A stretch of 64,000 bases of DNA, from assembly GCA_030407315.1 (NCBI GenBank), contig JALQPE010000231.1, positions 124,001-188,000 on the forward strand. Reading direction: 5' to 3'. Both the position numbers and the translations under genes were made by a program. Source of the stretch: Asparagopsis taxiformis (lineage: Eukaryota > Rhodophyta > Florideophyceae > Bonnemaisoniales > Bonnemaisoniaceae). This document shows, one piece after another, positions 9,571 through 19,548 of the stretch. How positions within the stretch are numbered: position 1 is the first letter of the stretch; each line of letters opens with the position of its first letter. The notes below the pieces were generated by a model. The model saw only the letters and a program-made list of their open reading frames with translations, did no database searches and was not told the DNA's origin.

Positions 9571-10539
9571 ATGGCTTTCATCACAACCCCAATCACTCGC
9601 CTCCCCCTCCGTCCGCAATTCCATTTCAGCACCAACACCCGTCCAATCCTCACACCATGCAGACGTCTCCGACTGCAACCCGTCTCGCTTCTATCGACCA
9701 CCGACCTATCCGACGACCCACCAATCGAGTCGCGCGATGAAAGCGCCATCTCGCTGGCGACCGCCAACCCCGAAGATCTCTCGCCAGCCGATTCCCCATT
9801 GCCGTCTGTCGCACAGCCCAATCCGAGCCGGCGCTTCATCCTTATCGCCCTCGGCCTCGCTGCTGCCGTTTTTCTCACACGATCACTTCCCATCGCCTCT
9901 TTCTTCGCAACCGCCAATGCGCACGTGTCCCGGCTAGGCGTCGTGCGCGGCGCCCTTCTCGTCGCCTGCGTCAATTTCTGCACCGTCCTTTTCTGCTTCC
10001 CGGCTAACATGGGCCTCATGATTGGCGCCGGCGCTGTACTCGGACCTCTGCCTGCGTTTGTAGCTCTGTTCACATCAAAGCTGTTGGCAGCTTCGGTGGC
10101 CTTCGTATTGGCTAAAGGCATTTTGTACGATAGAGCTCGAAATTGGCTTGCGACCTATCCAAAGCTTTCAAAATTGTTGCTTGAGAGCGGTAAAGAAGGC
10201 GGTTGGAAGTTTGTTCTGCTTATGCGTCTCAGTCCTTTTCCCGGATTTTTGCTAAACTACCTCCTGAGTGTCACAGGGGTGTCGTATTTTAATTATATCA
10301 TCGCGACTATGATCGGCATTGCGCCAAGTATATCTAATCTAGTGCTGGTCGGTGCAACGGCAAAGGATGTTAGTGTAGGTGTTAGCGGCGGTGCCGTACA
10401 TGGCGGCTGGTTCTCAGTAGCTATGAAGCTGTTGTGTACGTTATCAATGATTATTGTGATGGTTGTCGTGACACGCAAGGCTCGTCGCGCTTTTGCAGAC
10501 CTGGATGACGGCGATACCTTGGCTGCCGGCGAAGCTTGA
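9571..10539 (+). CDS. TVP38/TMEM64 (DedA, SNARE-associated) family membrane protein
   Basis: Polytopic membrane protein of the DedA/VTT superfamily, whose members act in lipid scrambling and membrane homeostasis. The frame opens with GTG at 9550; the first ATG is 9571, giving 322 residues. The first 90 are Ser/Thr/Pro/Arg rich and resemble a plastid or mitochondrial leader, followed by a membrane segment (FILIALGLAAAVFLT). The VTT core follows: FCFPANMGLMIGAGAVLGPLPAF, a conserved helix with AKGILYDRARNWL, LLMRLSPFPGFLLNYLLSVTGVSYFNY and a terminal membrane span before a basic tail. The RLSPFP..LLNY block is the family hallmark. It is convergent with the coiled-coil gene at 10782. In cyanobacteria and plants such proteins are found in plastid envelopes; plastid location here is an inference from the leader. 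Confidence 0.88.
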   Translation: MAFITTPITRLPLRPQFHFSTNTRPILTPCRRLRLQPVSLLSTTDLSDDPPIESRDESAISLATANPEDLSPADSPLPSVAQPNPSRRFILIALGLAAAVFLTRSLPIASFFATANAHVSRLGVVRGALLVACVNFCTVLFCFPANMGLMIGAGAVLGPLPAFVALFTSKLLAASVAFVLAKGILYDRARNWLATYPKLSKLLLESGKEGGWKFVLLMRLSPFPGFLLNYLLSVTGVSYFNYIIATMIGIAPSISNLVLVGATAKDVSVGVSGGAVHGGWFSVAMKLLCTLSMIIVMVVVTRKARRAFADLDDGDTLAAGEA

Positions 10540-10781
10540 GTTGGGTTCCGCAGTTTTTATGCTTGGCTTGGTGTGTCATTAGGTTTCATTTTTCGTCTTT
10601 CTTATGTTCTCTACGGTGACTTTTCTATGCACATGGATGTCGCAACTGTTGGTACTTTACAGGAGGACACCGCTCACTTATTTCCATTACCACGCTCAGT
10701 ACTTGTAAATATTCTCAGATGAACACACGAGAGGCACATCATTGCTAAAGATAACAATTGACTCATGAATACAATCATTCA
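10540..10781. other. Short convergent intergenic region
   Basis: About 240 bases between two converging genes; it must hold both 3' ends and poly(A) sites. It contains no open frame of note. Confidence 0.4.
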
Positions 10782-11519
10782 TTACATAGCACCAGCCAAA
10801 AGTGAACGAACCATCCCCTCACTAATCGGCGACCTCAACACAAACGAAACAACTGCGACAACCAATCCCATCCCCAACAAACTCATTTTCACAACATCCT
10901 GCTTGACCTCCTCCCTTTCACCCTCGAGCGCACGAACCATTTCCAAAACTCTCTTCAACTTTTTCTCAGCGGCCGCTGCCTTGGTCTGTTCACTACTCAC
11001 CAAAAGCCTCAATTGAGCAGCAGTAAGCCTCAATTGCAACGTCTCCTTTTCCTGCTCAACATTATACAATTTGCCAGTTTCGGTGCTGAGTTTCTGCTCC
11101 AATCGTTCCCTCTCCAATCGCAACTGACATAGCTCCACATCCTTAGCCGCCAATAGCGCCCTAGTGTGCGCCAATTCACTCTCAACAGATCTAGCCACAT
11201 CGCGCAGCACCTCACCGACGGGCGTGCTATCCTCCACAGGCACGGGCAGCTTCTTCGCGGCCTGCGCCTCGGAGAAACGCGTCGCGACTCGCCGCACTTG
11301 CTGCGCGGCGCTTGACAGTAGCCATAGCGGCAGCGCGCCGATCAGCTCGGGACGGAGCACGAGCGATTCCAGTGGCGGCGAAGGTTTGGCTAATTTACGA
11401 CGATCGGTTTGTGCAACGGGCGGTGACGACGGTTGCTTGCCGGTTGTGGCCGTCATGTGCGGCGATGTCCTGCGCGGAAGAACTGCCGGTAGCGATGTGA
11501 AGGCCATCATGATGTGCAT
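10782..11519 (-). CDS. Coiled-coil protein with C-terminal membrane anchor
   Basis: Predicted protein of 245 residues that I do not recognise as a named family. The first 60 residues are Ser/Thr/Arg/Pro rich with few acids (possible organelle leader). Then comes a segment with LRPELIGALPLWLLSSAAQQVRR, followed by about 100 residues of heptad-rich coiled coil (SELAHTRALLAAKDVELCQL...LRLERERLEQKL). The C-terminus is a hydrophobic span (MSLLGMGLVVAVVSFVL) and a short tail, so it looks tail-anchored. Both ATG at 11519 and a second a few codons in are plausible starts. It is convergent with the TVP38-like gene and lies downstream of FANCD2 on the same strand, 408 bases away. Confidence 0.62.
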   Translation of the reverse strand: MHIMMAFTSLPAVLPRRTSPHMTATTGKQPSSPPVAQTDRRKLAKPSPPLESLVLRPELIGALPLWLLSSAAQQVRRVATRFSEAQAAKKLPVPVEDSTPVGEVLRDVARSVESELAHTRALLAAKDVELCQLRLERERLEQKLSTETGKLYNVEQEKETLQLRLTAAQLRLLVSSEQTKAAAAEKKLKRVLEMVRALEGEREEVKQDVVKMSLLGMGLVVAVVSFVLRSPISEGMVRSLLAGAM

Positions 11520-11927
11520 TTCGAAAGTTTGACGAATGGGAGTGATGTTGGACTGGGCGTTGGATTATAGCAATTGCGGTGTGGGACGCTATCCTGCAGA
11601 GGGGTGATGTGGAAGAAAACGGATGGTGAGTGTGAGATCATTTATTGGAGTGTGTATTTGAAGATCGCAATGATGTTGAGATGGGGGCCCGAAAACGCCG
11701 CTGGAGGGCCTTGGTCGTTTTCGAGAGACCATGGATTTCGTCTTACAATCGACGTGTCAGGAGGCAGATCTTACTTCTGTATGATTTTTTTCGGAAAATA
11801 CATGTTCTTGTCCCACGTACGGCACCGTTCAACGGGCATCAGAAACGACTCCGCCATTTGTGAATCGGCAAATATCTCATACGATAACCAATCAAACTTA
11901 TCCAAGGAACGACACCGTGTCATTCCA
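11520..11927. other. Intergenic region downstream of FANCD2
   Basis: About 410 bases between the stop of FANCD2 and the start of the coiled-coil gene, both on the minus strand. The plus-strand frame crossing it (11574-12035) runs into FANCD2 and has no domain. Confidence 0.45.
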
Positions 11928-14900
11928 TTACTCGCCTTCCTCTTCTTCACCGAAATTCACTATGAACTGAGAGAGATCCTCAACATTACCATCGTCTTCC
12001 TCTTCCCCATCATCGTCGGCCTCATTGTCAATTAATGGATGTCCTCTAAACTCTTCGTCCTCATCATCTTCTTCGACCCTCCTCTTCCGTCGCTTTCGTT
12101 CCCGCCTCCCTCCCTTCGGCAGCACAGCTTGCATACTACTCAGTAGCGCTATATCGGTATCATCCATTTCGTCTACGTTGAACATCTCATCCCCAACTTC
12201 ACTTCCATTTGCATCACTTCCGAAATCAAGGTCGCTTCGCTTTTCTTCCACTTTCACCTTCTTCTTGGCTTTCCTTCCGCTTTGTCCTTGAACAGACTTT
12301 GGCCTCTTCTTCGTCTGCTGACCACTCAAACGCGAAAGTTTAGAAGCTCCACCCTTTCTGCTTTCCGTTTCTTCTAGTTTCTTCCGTTTCTTCTGCTCCT
12401 GCGATTCCTTTTCATCATTATCAGCATCCGTGTCTGCTTCGTCCCCACTATCACCGGCAGAATCACTCTTGTACTGCATGTCCTGTGAGTTGAGGACTTC
12501 ACCGTTGATATCCCGATGCTTTAAATTTCCCAACTGGAATGCCTCAGTGGCATTGTTTGTCTGTAGCAAGTCCTTGACACGATACAGCAACAATTCAAGT
12601 GATTTGCGAAGTGGCGGTACCAGACCAGTTAAAGAGGTATCTCGCATATACTTGCTATGCGCACAGAAACTCTGCAAAATTCTGGTCGACTTCTGATGCG
12701 TTTTGCACAATTGAATCACAGTGCTCCGATGACTGCGAAAGTTGTCTTTCAAAAACGGCAAGCATGACTTTTGAAACAAGTCCACAAAACCTCGTCCAGC
12801 CCTCATGACCGGACCCAACATTTCTTGATTCTGTCGGGCGAGCGTGTATAGAGGCACTTTTGCTTTCATGAACAACAACATCCGTTCAAAGGCATCTTCT
12901 TCATTTTCAAAATTCTTTGGTCGAAAGCTCTTGAAGAGGCCAAGGTATTCCTGCAGAATGGCGATTATGAACGCCGAACATGTATACGCCGTCAACGATC
13001 CCAGTGATTTTCCATCCTCTTCATTTTCATTGCTTTGCGTGTCAACAGCTTTCTTATCAAAATCTGCCTTACTAGCAGAGAACTTGACGATCATATTACG
13101 CAGTTTCTCCGCAGTCGAAAACGGCTCATTGGAATACTGAACATACATCTTCACGATACCCGGAATCAGCTTTTGCACCTTTTTGCTCTTCAGTGTGTGA
13201 GGATCCCATCCATATTGTAGAATACCATGCGCTGCCTTGCTCAATCTTGAACCAACCGCTTTTTGATCTTGTTCTGAACAGTGCAGAAATGTACTATCGA
13301 TTGCAGCCAGGAATGCAGCACATCCTTCAAATCCCAGGTCCTTTGCTCGGCCGCTTCTAGGAGAATCGTCATCCTTGTCGGAATTAAGATCTAATATTAG
13401 GGTCAGACTTTTTTGTAATTGCTTGAAAGCTGATTTCGCGGCCACCTCAATGTCTGTCTTAGTGAGAGGGTTTGATGCGTCAATGGGAGAATCTCCATTC
13501 AATCGAATTGATGCTAGTACATCGAAAAGTACATCTTGAGCCTTAGTATCAGACAATGCTGCCGCATTCAGTACAACTGCTACACACTGCAGACAAAGCA
13601 TGGCACATTTCTGATACAGTTCTACACTGGAATCTTCATCTGCCAAAACTTCATCAGCGGGAAACACCTTGTCCAGTATTCGTGACAGCTGCGGTCCTAG
13701 TGCTGTCAAAGCGGTTTTCATTTTGCGAAATCGTTTAAGCGGTCCATCAGTACTGGCCTCAGACAAGGACAAAGACTCTACGCCTTTGGTAGCAGTCGAT
13801 CCTGACCCCATTACAGATACTACGAATGCGGTCACATCTTTGAAGTCATTTCCGACCAGTTTGTCAAGACATCCTGCAAATTCTGTCATCAGGTATAGAA
13901 GGCCCTTCGGAGATAAAACGACCGTTTCCATCTTGGGGTCCCCATCCGGAGCAAACTCGGACTCCGTCTCTGTGTACCTCCATGTGACAGGATCAGTAAT
14001 TCGAATAAGGGATAAGGCAGAAGGACTCAACTGACGTGCAAACTTTTTCCAATCGCTTGCTTTTCCGGAGATAGGATTACGAGCACTTCCCCCTTCCTTA
14101 CTACGCTTTCCCTTCTGAACGCTCTTCGCTCGATTTTGGTCACCAGGCGCTGATTTTCGATGAGCAAGAGTCGAGTTTCTTGTACCATGATATGAATCAA
14201 ACACAGCCTCACTCCAGACAGGAAGCTTAGATGCGCATGCAGACATTTGAGTAGTTACATCCAAAAGATTATCCAATCTTCTTATGCATTTTGCCCGAAT
14301 CTCGGAACTTTCCTGTTCTGCAAACGCATTCACCAACTCTACCAACCAACCGTGAGCTACAAATAGCGACAAAAGCAGGTCATACTGGGCAACCTTTGGT
14401 ATCTCTGTGACGTCTTTTTCTTGAGGGAGGGAAGGAATATGTAATGGCGCACCGATAATGGCGTCCACTTCGTCAAGGCAACCATCAAATTGTCCTGCTG
14501 TCAAGACGCAGAGAAGGCGGAGATTTGGAACCATCACGCGGACAGAATCTTGACTTTCCTTGAGCGATTTCTCGTTGCGAATTTGTGCAGATATGGAGAA
14601 ACAGAATTCAACATCATCCCCTTCTAGGTTCCCGAAAAGCTTGGCTGGAAGCAGTTCTTCTTCCTTCGTCAGACTTCCCAACCCTGCTCTTTCAGTAATA
14701 TATTTCTTTTCGAACAATGAAGATATTGTTTTTCTGATAGACAATGCCGTTTCTTTGGGCACTGAATCACTTTCAGAAAACACTTCAGCAAGTTCATCAA
14801 ATGCAAGGGCTTGACTGAACGGATGAGACCGACCAACTTCCAGAAGCATACTTAGTATTTTGTTCTTTACTCGCGAACCAAGAACCTTGATCATGGTACA

Positions 14901-16544
14901 TGCGCCTAGAACACCAATACGCCTGTAGAATGTATCCGCATGCGTCAGCTCTTTGCGGAGAAGAATTTCAAGCATAGCAAGTTCTGATTCCCCTTCGTCT
15001 TCTCCAAGTTCATCACGTGAATTCTCATTCCCTCTACCATCTTTGTCCTTTCCGCTGTTCGAACCTGTGTCCAAGACAATTTCTTCCGTCCTGGCTGAGG
15101 ATGCTCGACAGAGATATCCAAGAACGGTCCAAATTTGCCGTAGCTGGGAATCCTCAAAATGTTCAATATAATCCAAGAGACCCTGGATAAGCGCCGAATG
15201 GGGTAAGAGAGAACGATTGTCCTCTGCCTCTTTTGCGATCAAGGCCAGTGCCTCTAGTGCTGCGTCTATCTCGTGAGGACGGCGTGTTCCTGTGTGATCT
15301 AACAATGCAGTAACGACATTCCTTCTTGTATTACCATGCGAGAACAAGCGAAACAGCAGAGAATACATGAAGACCCCCATTCGTCGCGCGCTTACTTCCT
15401 GTGATCTCACTGCAAGAGACGCCATGCTGATAAGACGGTCTGTGAGACTCGCAAATGCGTCTCCGAATGGAGCAAGAGCCGCATCAAGGAGCGCATTCGA
15501 GAACGCATTAGTTGCAGCTTTCTTCTTGAAAACCATTTCAGCGGGCTTCCTGTGCATAGGAGATTCTAGCAAAGCTATGAGGATCCACAAGTCTGCCGGC
15601 TTATGATCTGTCGGATTCTCCAGATTGCGCATCATTTTCAAAACGTGATCTGCCACGTTCTTGTTCATTCGCAGCCCGGCGCGTACGGCATCAAGACAAA
15701 GACCACCGGCGCCGGGCCCTAGACCTGGCAATGCAAGTGTTGTGCGAAGGGCGTTGACCGTCTGAGAGAGCAGGCCCGAGGGACAGGTACGGAGAAGATA
15801 ACGGAGACTCGCTGGGAGAATATCGCGATTTGCGGCAGCAAGTGTAGTGAGAATTGAAGAGTTTACATCGATAACGCGCTCCTCATCCACGCCTAAAGCG
15901 CCCAATGTATCGACAACAGATCCCATCATTGACGGTGTTTCTTCCAGAATTCGAATGAGTTCTGCTACGGCTGGTTCGCGTGCCGAATCGTCTAGTATTT
16001 CTGGGAGTGATTCAATGAGAGCGGTCTGCATGGATGTATTGATGATGGGAACGATTGCGAGTAAGCTCTCGCATAGGGCAGTGCCATCCACGATGAAATC
16101 GAGCCATTTGAGTTGGTTGAGAAGCATGCGTGCCACATCACGGTCTGAGTTTGCATCGTCCGCAAACTCTGAAATTTTGTTGATGACGCATGTAATGATT
16201 GCTGGTTGGAAAACGTCGATTGAGAGAATGACTTTGACTAATGAGAAAGATAGGGCCGATGCAAGTGCTGACGACGAGAGAGATATAGGCTGACATGCGC
16301 GTCTGAGACGCGCGGTATCGTTCCAACAGGTCTCAAGTTCGTTGATGATGGCTTCGACAGTTCCATCTGTAACGGTTGCATCCAATGCATCGCTGAGTGC
16401 ATTTGAGAGAGCTCGAGGGCCTGATACTATTCTATAGCCATTTTCAGAGACGCGTAGTCCGCCTCTCCACAAACGGGAGGACAGCTGCTTACTTCCAAAT
16501 TCAGCTTTGAAGAAGTCGTCTGCCTCTGGAGCTGTGCGAGGCAT
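11928..16544 (-). CDS. FANCD2: Fanconi anaemia group D2 protein
   Basis: FANCD2 pairs with FANCI as a DNA clamp that is monoubiquitinated to start interstrand cross-link repair. The frame encodes 1538 residues without an intron, slightly longer than human FANCD2 (about 1450). Recognition rests on the N-terminal helical-repeat region: VILSIDVFQPAIITCVINKI, then MLLNQLKWLDFIVDG, LIESLPEILDDSAREPAV and LGALGVDEE, all lining up with FANCD2 blocks such as LLGIDILQPAI, SQLKWLDRVVDG and SLPEILGDSQ. The rest is alpha-solenoid-like. The last 170 residues alternate basic clusters (KKRPKSVQ, RRERKRRKRR), good nuclear signals, with strongly acidic runs, a tail seen in other FANCD2 proteins. The ATG at 16544 begins MPRTAPEADDFFKAEFG. 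The ubiquitin-acceptor lysine cannot be placed without alignment. Confidence 0.9.
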   Translation of the reverse strand: MPRTAPEADDFFKAEFGSKQLSSRLWRGGLRVSENGYRIVSGPRALSNALSDALDATVTDGTVEAIINELETCWNDTARLRRACQPISLSSSALASALSFSLVKVILSIDVFQPAIITCVINKISEFADDANSDRDVARMLLNQLKWLDFIVDGTALCESLLAIVPIINTSMQTALIESLPEILDDSAREPAVAELIRILEETPSMMGSVVDTLGALGVDEERVIDVNSSILTTLAAANRDILPASLRYLLRTCPSGLLSQTVNALRTTLALPGLGPGAGGLCLDAVRAGLRMNKNVADHVLKMMRNLENPTDHKPADLWILIALLESPMHRKPAEMVFKKKAATNAFSNALLDAALAPFGDAFASLTDRLISMASLAVRSQEVSARRMGVFMYSLLFRLFSHGNTRRNVVTALLDHTGTRRPHEIDAALEALALIAKEAEDNRSLLPHSALIQGLLDYIEHFEDSQLRQIWTVLGYLCRASSARTEEIVLDTGSNSGKDKDGRGNENSRDELGEDEGESELAMLEILLRKELTHADTFYRRIGVLGACTMIKVLGSRVKNKILSMLLEVGRSHPFSQALAFDELAEVFSESDSVPKETALSIRKTISSLFEKKYITERAGLGSLTKEEELLPAKLFGNLEGDDVEFCFSISAQIRNEKSLKESQDSVRVMVPNLRLLCVLTAGQFDGCLDEVDAIIGAPLHIPSLPQEKDVTEIPKVAQYDLLLSLFVAHGWLVELVNAFAEQESSEIRAKCIRRLDNLLDVTTQMSACASKLPVWSEAVFDSYHGTRNSTLAHRKSAPGDQNRAKSVQKGKRSKEGGSARNPISGKASDWKKFARQLSPSALSLIRITDPVTWRYTETESEFAPDGDPKMETVVLSPKGLLYLMTEFAGCLDKLVGNDFKDVTAFVVSVMGSGSTATKGVESLSLSEASTDGPLKRFRKMKTALTALGPQLSRILDKVFPADEVLADEDSSVELYQKCAMLCLQCVAVVLNAAALSDTKAQDVLFDVLASIRLNGDSPIDASNPLTKTDIEVAAKSAFKQLQKSLTLILDLNSDKDDDSPRSGRAKDLGFEGCAAFLAAIDSTFLHCSEQDQKAVGSRLSKAAHGILQYGWDPHTLKSKKVQKLIPGIVKMYVQYSNEPFSTAEKLRNMIVKFSASKADFDKKAVDTQSNENEEDGKSLGSLTAYTCSAFIIAILQEYLGLFKSFRPKNFENEEDAFERMLLFMKAKVPLYTLARQNQEMLGPVMRAGRGFVDLFQKSCLPFLKDNFRSHRSTVIQLCKTHQKSTRILQSFCAHSKYMRDTSLTGLVPPLRKSLELLLYRVKDLLQTNNATEAFQLGNLKHRDINGEVLNSQDMQYKSDSAGDSGDEADTDADNDEKESQEQKKRKKLEETESRKGGASKLSRLSGQQTKKRPKSVQGQSGRKAKKKVKVEEKRSDLDFGSDANGSEVGDEMFNVDEMDDTDIALLSSMQAVLPKGGRRERKRRKRRVEEDDEDEEFRGHPLIDNEADDDGEEEDDGNVEDLSQFIVNFGEEEEGE

Positions 16545-17022
16545 GATGGTTGAGTGGAACAGTGCCGGGGAAAGGGAGAGATTACAAGATAGGATACAAG
16601 TGCGGTTGGGTGATTTGAAGGGAAATATTTTCCCGCGAGTTTTGGTTGCAGTCAGTTTCTAATATTGCCTGAAAATCCGTCGGAACCGGAAGCAGAATTT
16701 TTCATCATCTGTATGTTATCCCTTGAGGCAGTCGCATGAGTATCGGAATGTTCTCGACAGTGCCCTTGCTGTTTAAATGCTAGTTACGGACGATGAGATT
16801 CTTTGCGGGATGCGATTCCACTCGTATAGCATCCAGAAGCCGGCAAAAATACTTCAAGTCCCAAACGCTGAGAAGAGGCGTAGCATAGAGGAAACCAGAC
16901 TCAATCTTTCTTACTCCCGGTGAAATTTACTCCGAAAACTGCTACCCTGTTCTAGCCCGGCAGACCACAGCAGACATCTTCATACTGAAATAAGTCGACA
17001 AGTCTTTTAACAGACGACGCAC
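16545..17022. other. Intergenic region upstream of FANCD2
   Basis: About 480 bases without a credible frame. It contains the FANCD2 promoter and the 3' end of the small plastid protein gene on the same strand. Confidence 0.45.
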
Positions 17023-17415
17023 TCAATCATCAAGCGCTTCTTGTTGTCCCTTTCGAATAGCCGAATAAAACAAAAACAAGAAACCAGGCAACGAAACTGC
17101 AAGAATGATTGCTGTCACCTGCGTTCCGTAGGTTGGATGACCTCCCGTAAGCTCAAACACCGATCCTACGGACGCAATTGCAAGAACACTCGACATTAGC
17201 AAAAGAATACCGCTTGGTGCATCAATTGGGGGTGCATTATCGCTCATTCGAATCGAACGGGCAACTGAAGTTGCACTACTCCGCTCCGGTATATGTGCTG
17301 CGTACGTGCGGGAAACAAAGCTGCTGCGATACCGACATGGTCTTAGTCGGACATCAAGCTTCGAGGATGGCAGAGATAAGCATGTTGGGATGGAAGGAGT
17401 GATAAACGCAATCAT
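17023..17415 (-). CDS. Small two-span membrane protein, probably plastid-targeted
   Basis: Protein of 130 residues. About 65 N-terminal residues are Ser/Arg rich and poor in acids, suggesting a transit peptide (MIAFITPSIPTCLSLPSSK onwards). The remaining part has two hydrophobic spans, GILLLMSSVLAIASVGSVFEL and VTAIILAVSLPGFLFLFYSAI, linked by a short TGGHPTYGT loop and ending in an acidic tail. This span-loop-span pattern resembles short conserved cyanobacterial and algal plastid proteins of unknown function as I remember them; I cannot name one. It is divergent from plastid PheRS alpha (248 bases between ATGs). Confidence 0.6.
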   Translation of the reverse strand: MIAFITPSIPTCLSLPSSKLDVRLRPCRYRSSFVSRTYAAHIPERSSATSVARSIRMSDNAPPIDAPSGILLLMSSVLAIASVGSVFELTGGHPTYGTQVTAIILAVSLPGFLFLFYSAIRKGQQEALDD

Positions 17416-17663
17416 CTTCGTTGTCTAGCTGGGGATGGGAAGAGGTTGGAAGTTATGGAATGAAAAGATTTGCGGCTGAGCAAAACTGAAGGTTATCGAT
17501 TGGAGCCACACGAAAATCTCGTTTGCCTCAGGCATGCTGTTTCTGTAACGTCGTGAAATTTGCAAAATTTAACAGTACTCGATCTCCAACTCAAGAGAGT
17601 CCGTTCTGGCCAATACTGACCTGGATAGTTCTTGTGAACCGCGAGCACTTCACGACCACAATC

Positions 17664-18878
17664 ATGCTTTCATCAATGCCAGCATTCGTCCCAACGGTAC
17701 CATGTAATCTCTCATCACCTTGTCCCGAAATTCACCAGCGAACTTCAACTTTCACAGCGCAAGCGCCACGCGGACGACGGTCTCGCCCATGTCATCACCG
17801 CAGCCATCGCAGCGTGATATGTGCATCTGCGCCGCCCGTGAAAACATTAGACGAACTACAAAAGTCCGTTAAAGAAGAAACGGATGCCGCCACGGCAGCT
17901 CTGAACGCATCAGAAACAGTCGATGAAGTGGAGAAGCTGCGCGTGAAGTATCTTGGAAAAAAGGGAACAATATCGTTGGTGATGCGATCCGTCGGCAAAC
18001 TCCCGGCTGAGGATCGGCCAGTACTTGGAACAATTGTGAATAAAAGCAAAGAAGAGCTCAGCAATTTGATTGAGCAACGTAAAGAGGCTATCGAGGATCG
18101 TCTTCTCGAGGAACAGGAGGAGAGAGAATGGATCGATGTAACAATGCCTGGAATTCGTCCGCGTCCCACTGTGGGTCGAATTCATCCTATTACTAGTACA
18201 ATGGATTTCGCGTTGGATGTTTTCACGGACCTCGGGTATGAAGTTGTGGACGATCCAGACTTGAACCGCGAAGTCGAGACGGATTATCATTGCTTTGAGG
18301 CGCTAAACTGTCCGCCCGACCATCCAGCACGTGAAATGCAGGACACATTTTATCTCACTGCTGACCAGAAGTTACTGCTACGTACGCAGACTTCCTCTGT
18401 GCAGATTAGGTATATGGAGAAGAACAAGCCACCGTTCCGAATCATTGCTCCGGGACGTGTGTACAGACGTGATACAGTTGATGCTACACACACATCTACA
18501 TTCCATCAAATTGAGATTCTGGCGGTGGATGAAATGGGCGTGTTGAACTTTGGAAATTTGAAGGCAACGGTGATTCATTTTTTGAAGGAGATGTTTGGGA
18601 ATGATATCGAAACAAGATTCCGAGGATCATATTTTCCTTTTACGGAGCCCAGTGTGGAGGTCGATGTGTTTTTCAAGGGTAGGTGGCTTGAAGTACTTGG
18701 ATGTGGAATGGTAGATCCCGCTGTGCTCGAAAATGTCGGTATTGACCCGAAGAAATACTCTGGATTCGCAGCTGGATTCGGGGTGGAAAGATTCGCCATG
18801 GTCATGCATGGTATTACAGACATTCGAGAATTGTATCTGAATGATATGCGCTTCATCTCTCAGGGTCTGATGGATTAA
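17664..18878 (+). CDS. pheS: Phenylalanyl-tRNA synthetase alpha chain, bacterial/plastid type
   Basis: Catalytic subunit of class II PheRS, which charges tRNA-Phe. The frame is open from 17523, but the ATG at 17664 gives a Ser/Thr/Pro/Arg-rich leader of about 60 residues typical of plastid import, then a bacterial-type alpha chain. Visible features are the N-terminal coiled coil ([13 protein letters not shown]), motif 1 region [56 protein letters not shown], motif 2 [27 protein letters not shown], and motif 3 [18 protein letters not shown]. It is not the fused single-chain mitochondrial enzyme, so it needs a separate beta chain. Red algal plastid genomes are known to encode that chain (pheT/syfB), making a nuclear-alpha plus plastid-beta holoenzyme likely. 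Convergent with the 84-residue gene. Confidence 0.95.
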   Translation: MLSSMPAFVPTVPCNLSSPCPEIHQRTSTFTAQAPRGRRSRPCHHRSHRSVICASAPPVKTLDELQKSVKEETDAATAALNASETVDEVEKLRVKYLGKKGTISLVMRSVGKLPAEDRPVLGTIVNKSKEELSNLIEQRKEAIEDRLLEEQEEREWIDVTMPGIRPRPTVGRIHPITSTMDFALDVFTDLGYEVVDDPDLNREVETDYHCFEALNCPPDHPAREMQDTFYLTADQKLLLRTQTSSVQIRYMEKNKPPFRIIAPGRVYRRDTVDATHTSTFHQIEILAVDEMGVLNFGNLKATVIHFLKEMFGNDIETRFRGSYFPFTEPSVEVDVFFKGRWLEVLGCGMVDPAVLENVGIDPKKYSGFAAGFGVERFAMVMHGITDIRELYLNDMRFISQGLMD

Positions 18879-18951
18879 GGCATGACAGCAGTTTTGCATG
18901 ATATAAAGATCACCATTCGTGATTGTTTAAGATTGAGATGTTGAATGTGTA

Positions 18952-19206
18952 CTAGATTGAAAGAGAGGAGAGTAGAAGTGTTAATTCGTTTGCGTCCTGT
19001 TCGACGAGTGTGTCGGGCGACAAGAGCTCAATAGCACGTTTTACAACCTTTTTCCGATGCTTTACGTAGAGTGATTGGGGTGGAAGCTTGGAAAGCCTCT
19101 GCTGCTCTTGCTGCATTTGCAGCAATAGAGTCGATTTGCGGTGATGGTCGAATTGAACCTTGGGGTCGACCGCTGCTCCGGCCTTTGGCTCCGTGTCCCA
19201 TTCCAT
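18952..19206 (-). CDS. Short basic hypothetical protein
   Basis: The frame begins with TTG at 19257; the first ATG, 19206, gives 84 residues. The sequence is charged and helical (RKSTLLLQMQQEQQRLSKLP, then VKHRKKVVKRAIELLS) and ends in a Leu-rich helix. I do not recognise it. Its position, convergent to PheRS alpha with 73 bases between and divergent from RF2, fits the alternating layout of the island, and its codon usage is unremarkable. It could also be an antisense accident. Confidence 0.42.
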   Translation of the reverse strand: MEWDTEPKAGAAVDPKVQFDHHRKSTLLLQMQQEQQRLSKLPPQSLYVKHRKKVVKRAIELLSPDTLVEQDANELTLLLSSLSI

Positions 19207-19548
19207 TGTGTGACTTACTGTGTTGTGAAGCACCGGTTGAGTAGAATTTGGCAGCAACGTATTGAAATACGGTTGATGCTAGCGACGCGGCTGTAACTTG
19301 CTCCACATGAGACCATAAAGTCGACTGGCAAGAAGCGTTGTGGCGGGACATGAATTTACAGCGCAGGCGCAATTTAGCAACATAGTACGTTGACTCAATA
19401 CGTTGAACGTACAATGCTTGTTCAATTTTCATTGGTTGTGCCGATCATAAGCTTAGTACAAAATTTTTTGTGGTATGTTACAGTAGTTAACACACGACGG
19501 TGGTGGTACATACATAACACTGGCAAATCCGATCAAATCAGGAGATTC

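Noticed and set aside
9498..10121. A 207-codon minus-strand frame opposite the TVP38-like gene
   Set aside because: Arg/Ala-rich shadow of a well-supported membrane-protein gene.
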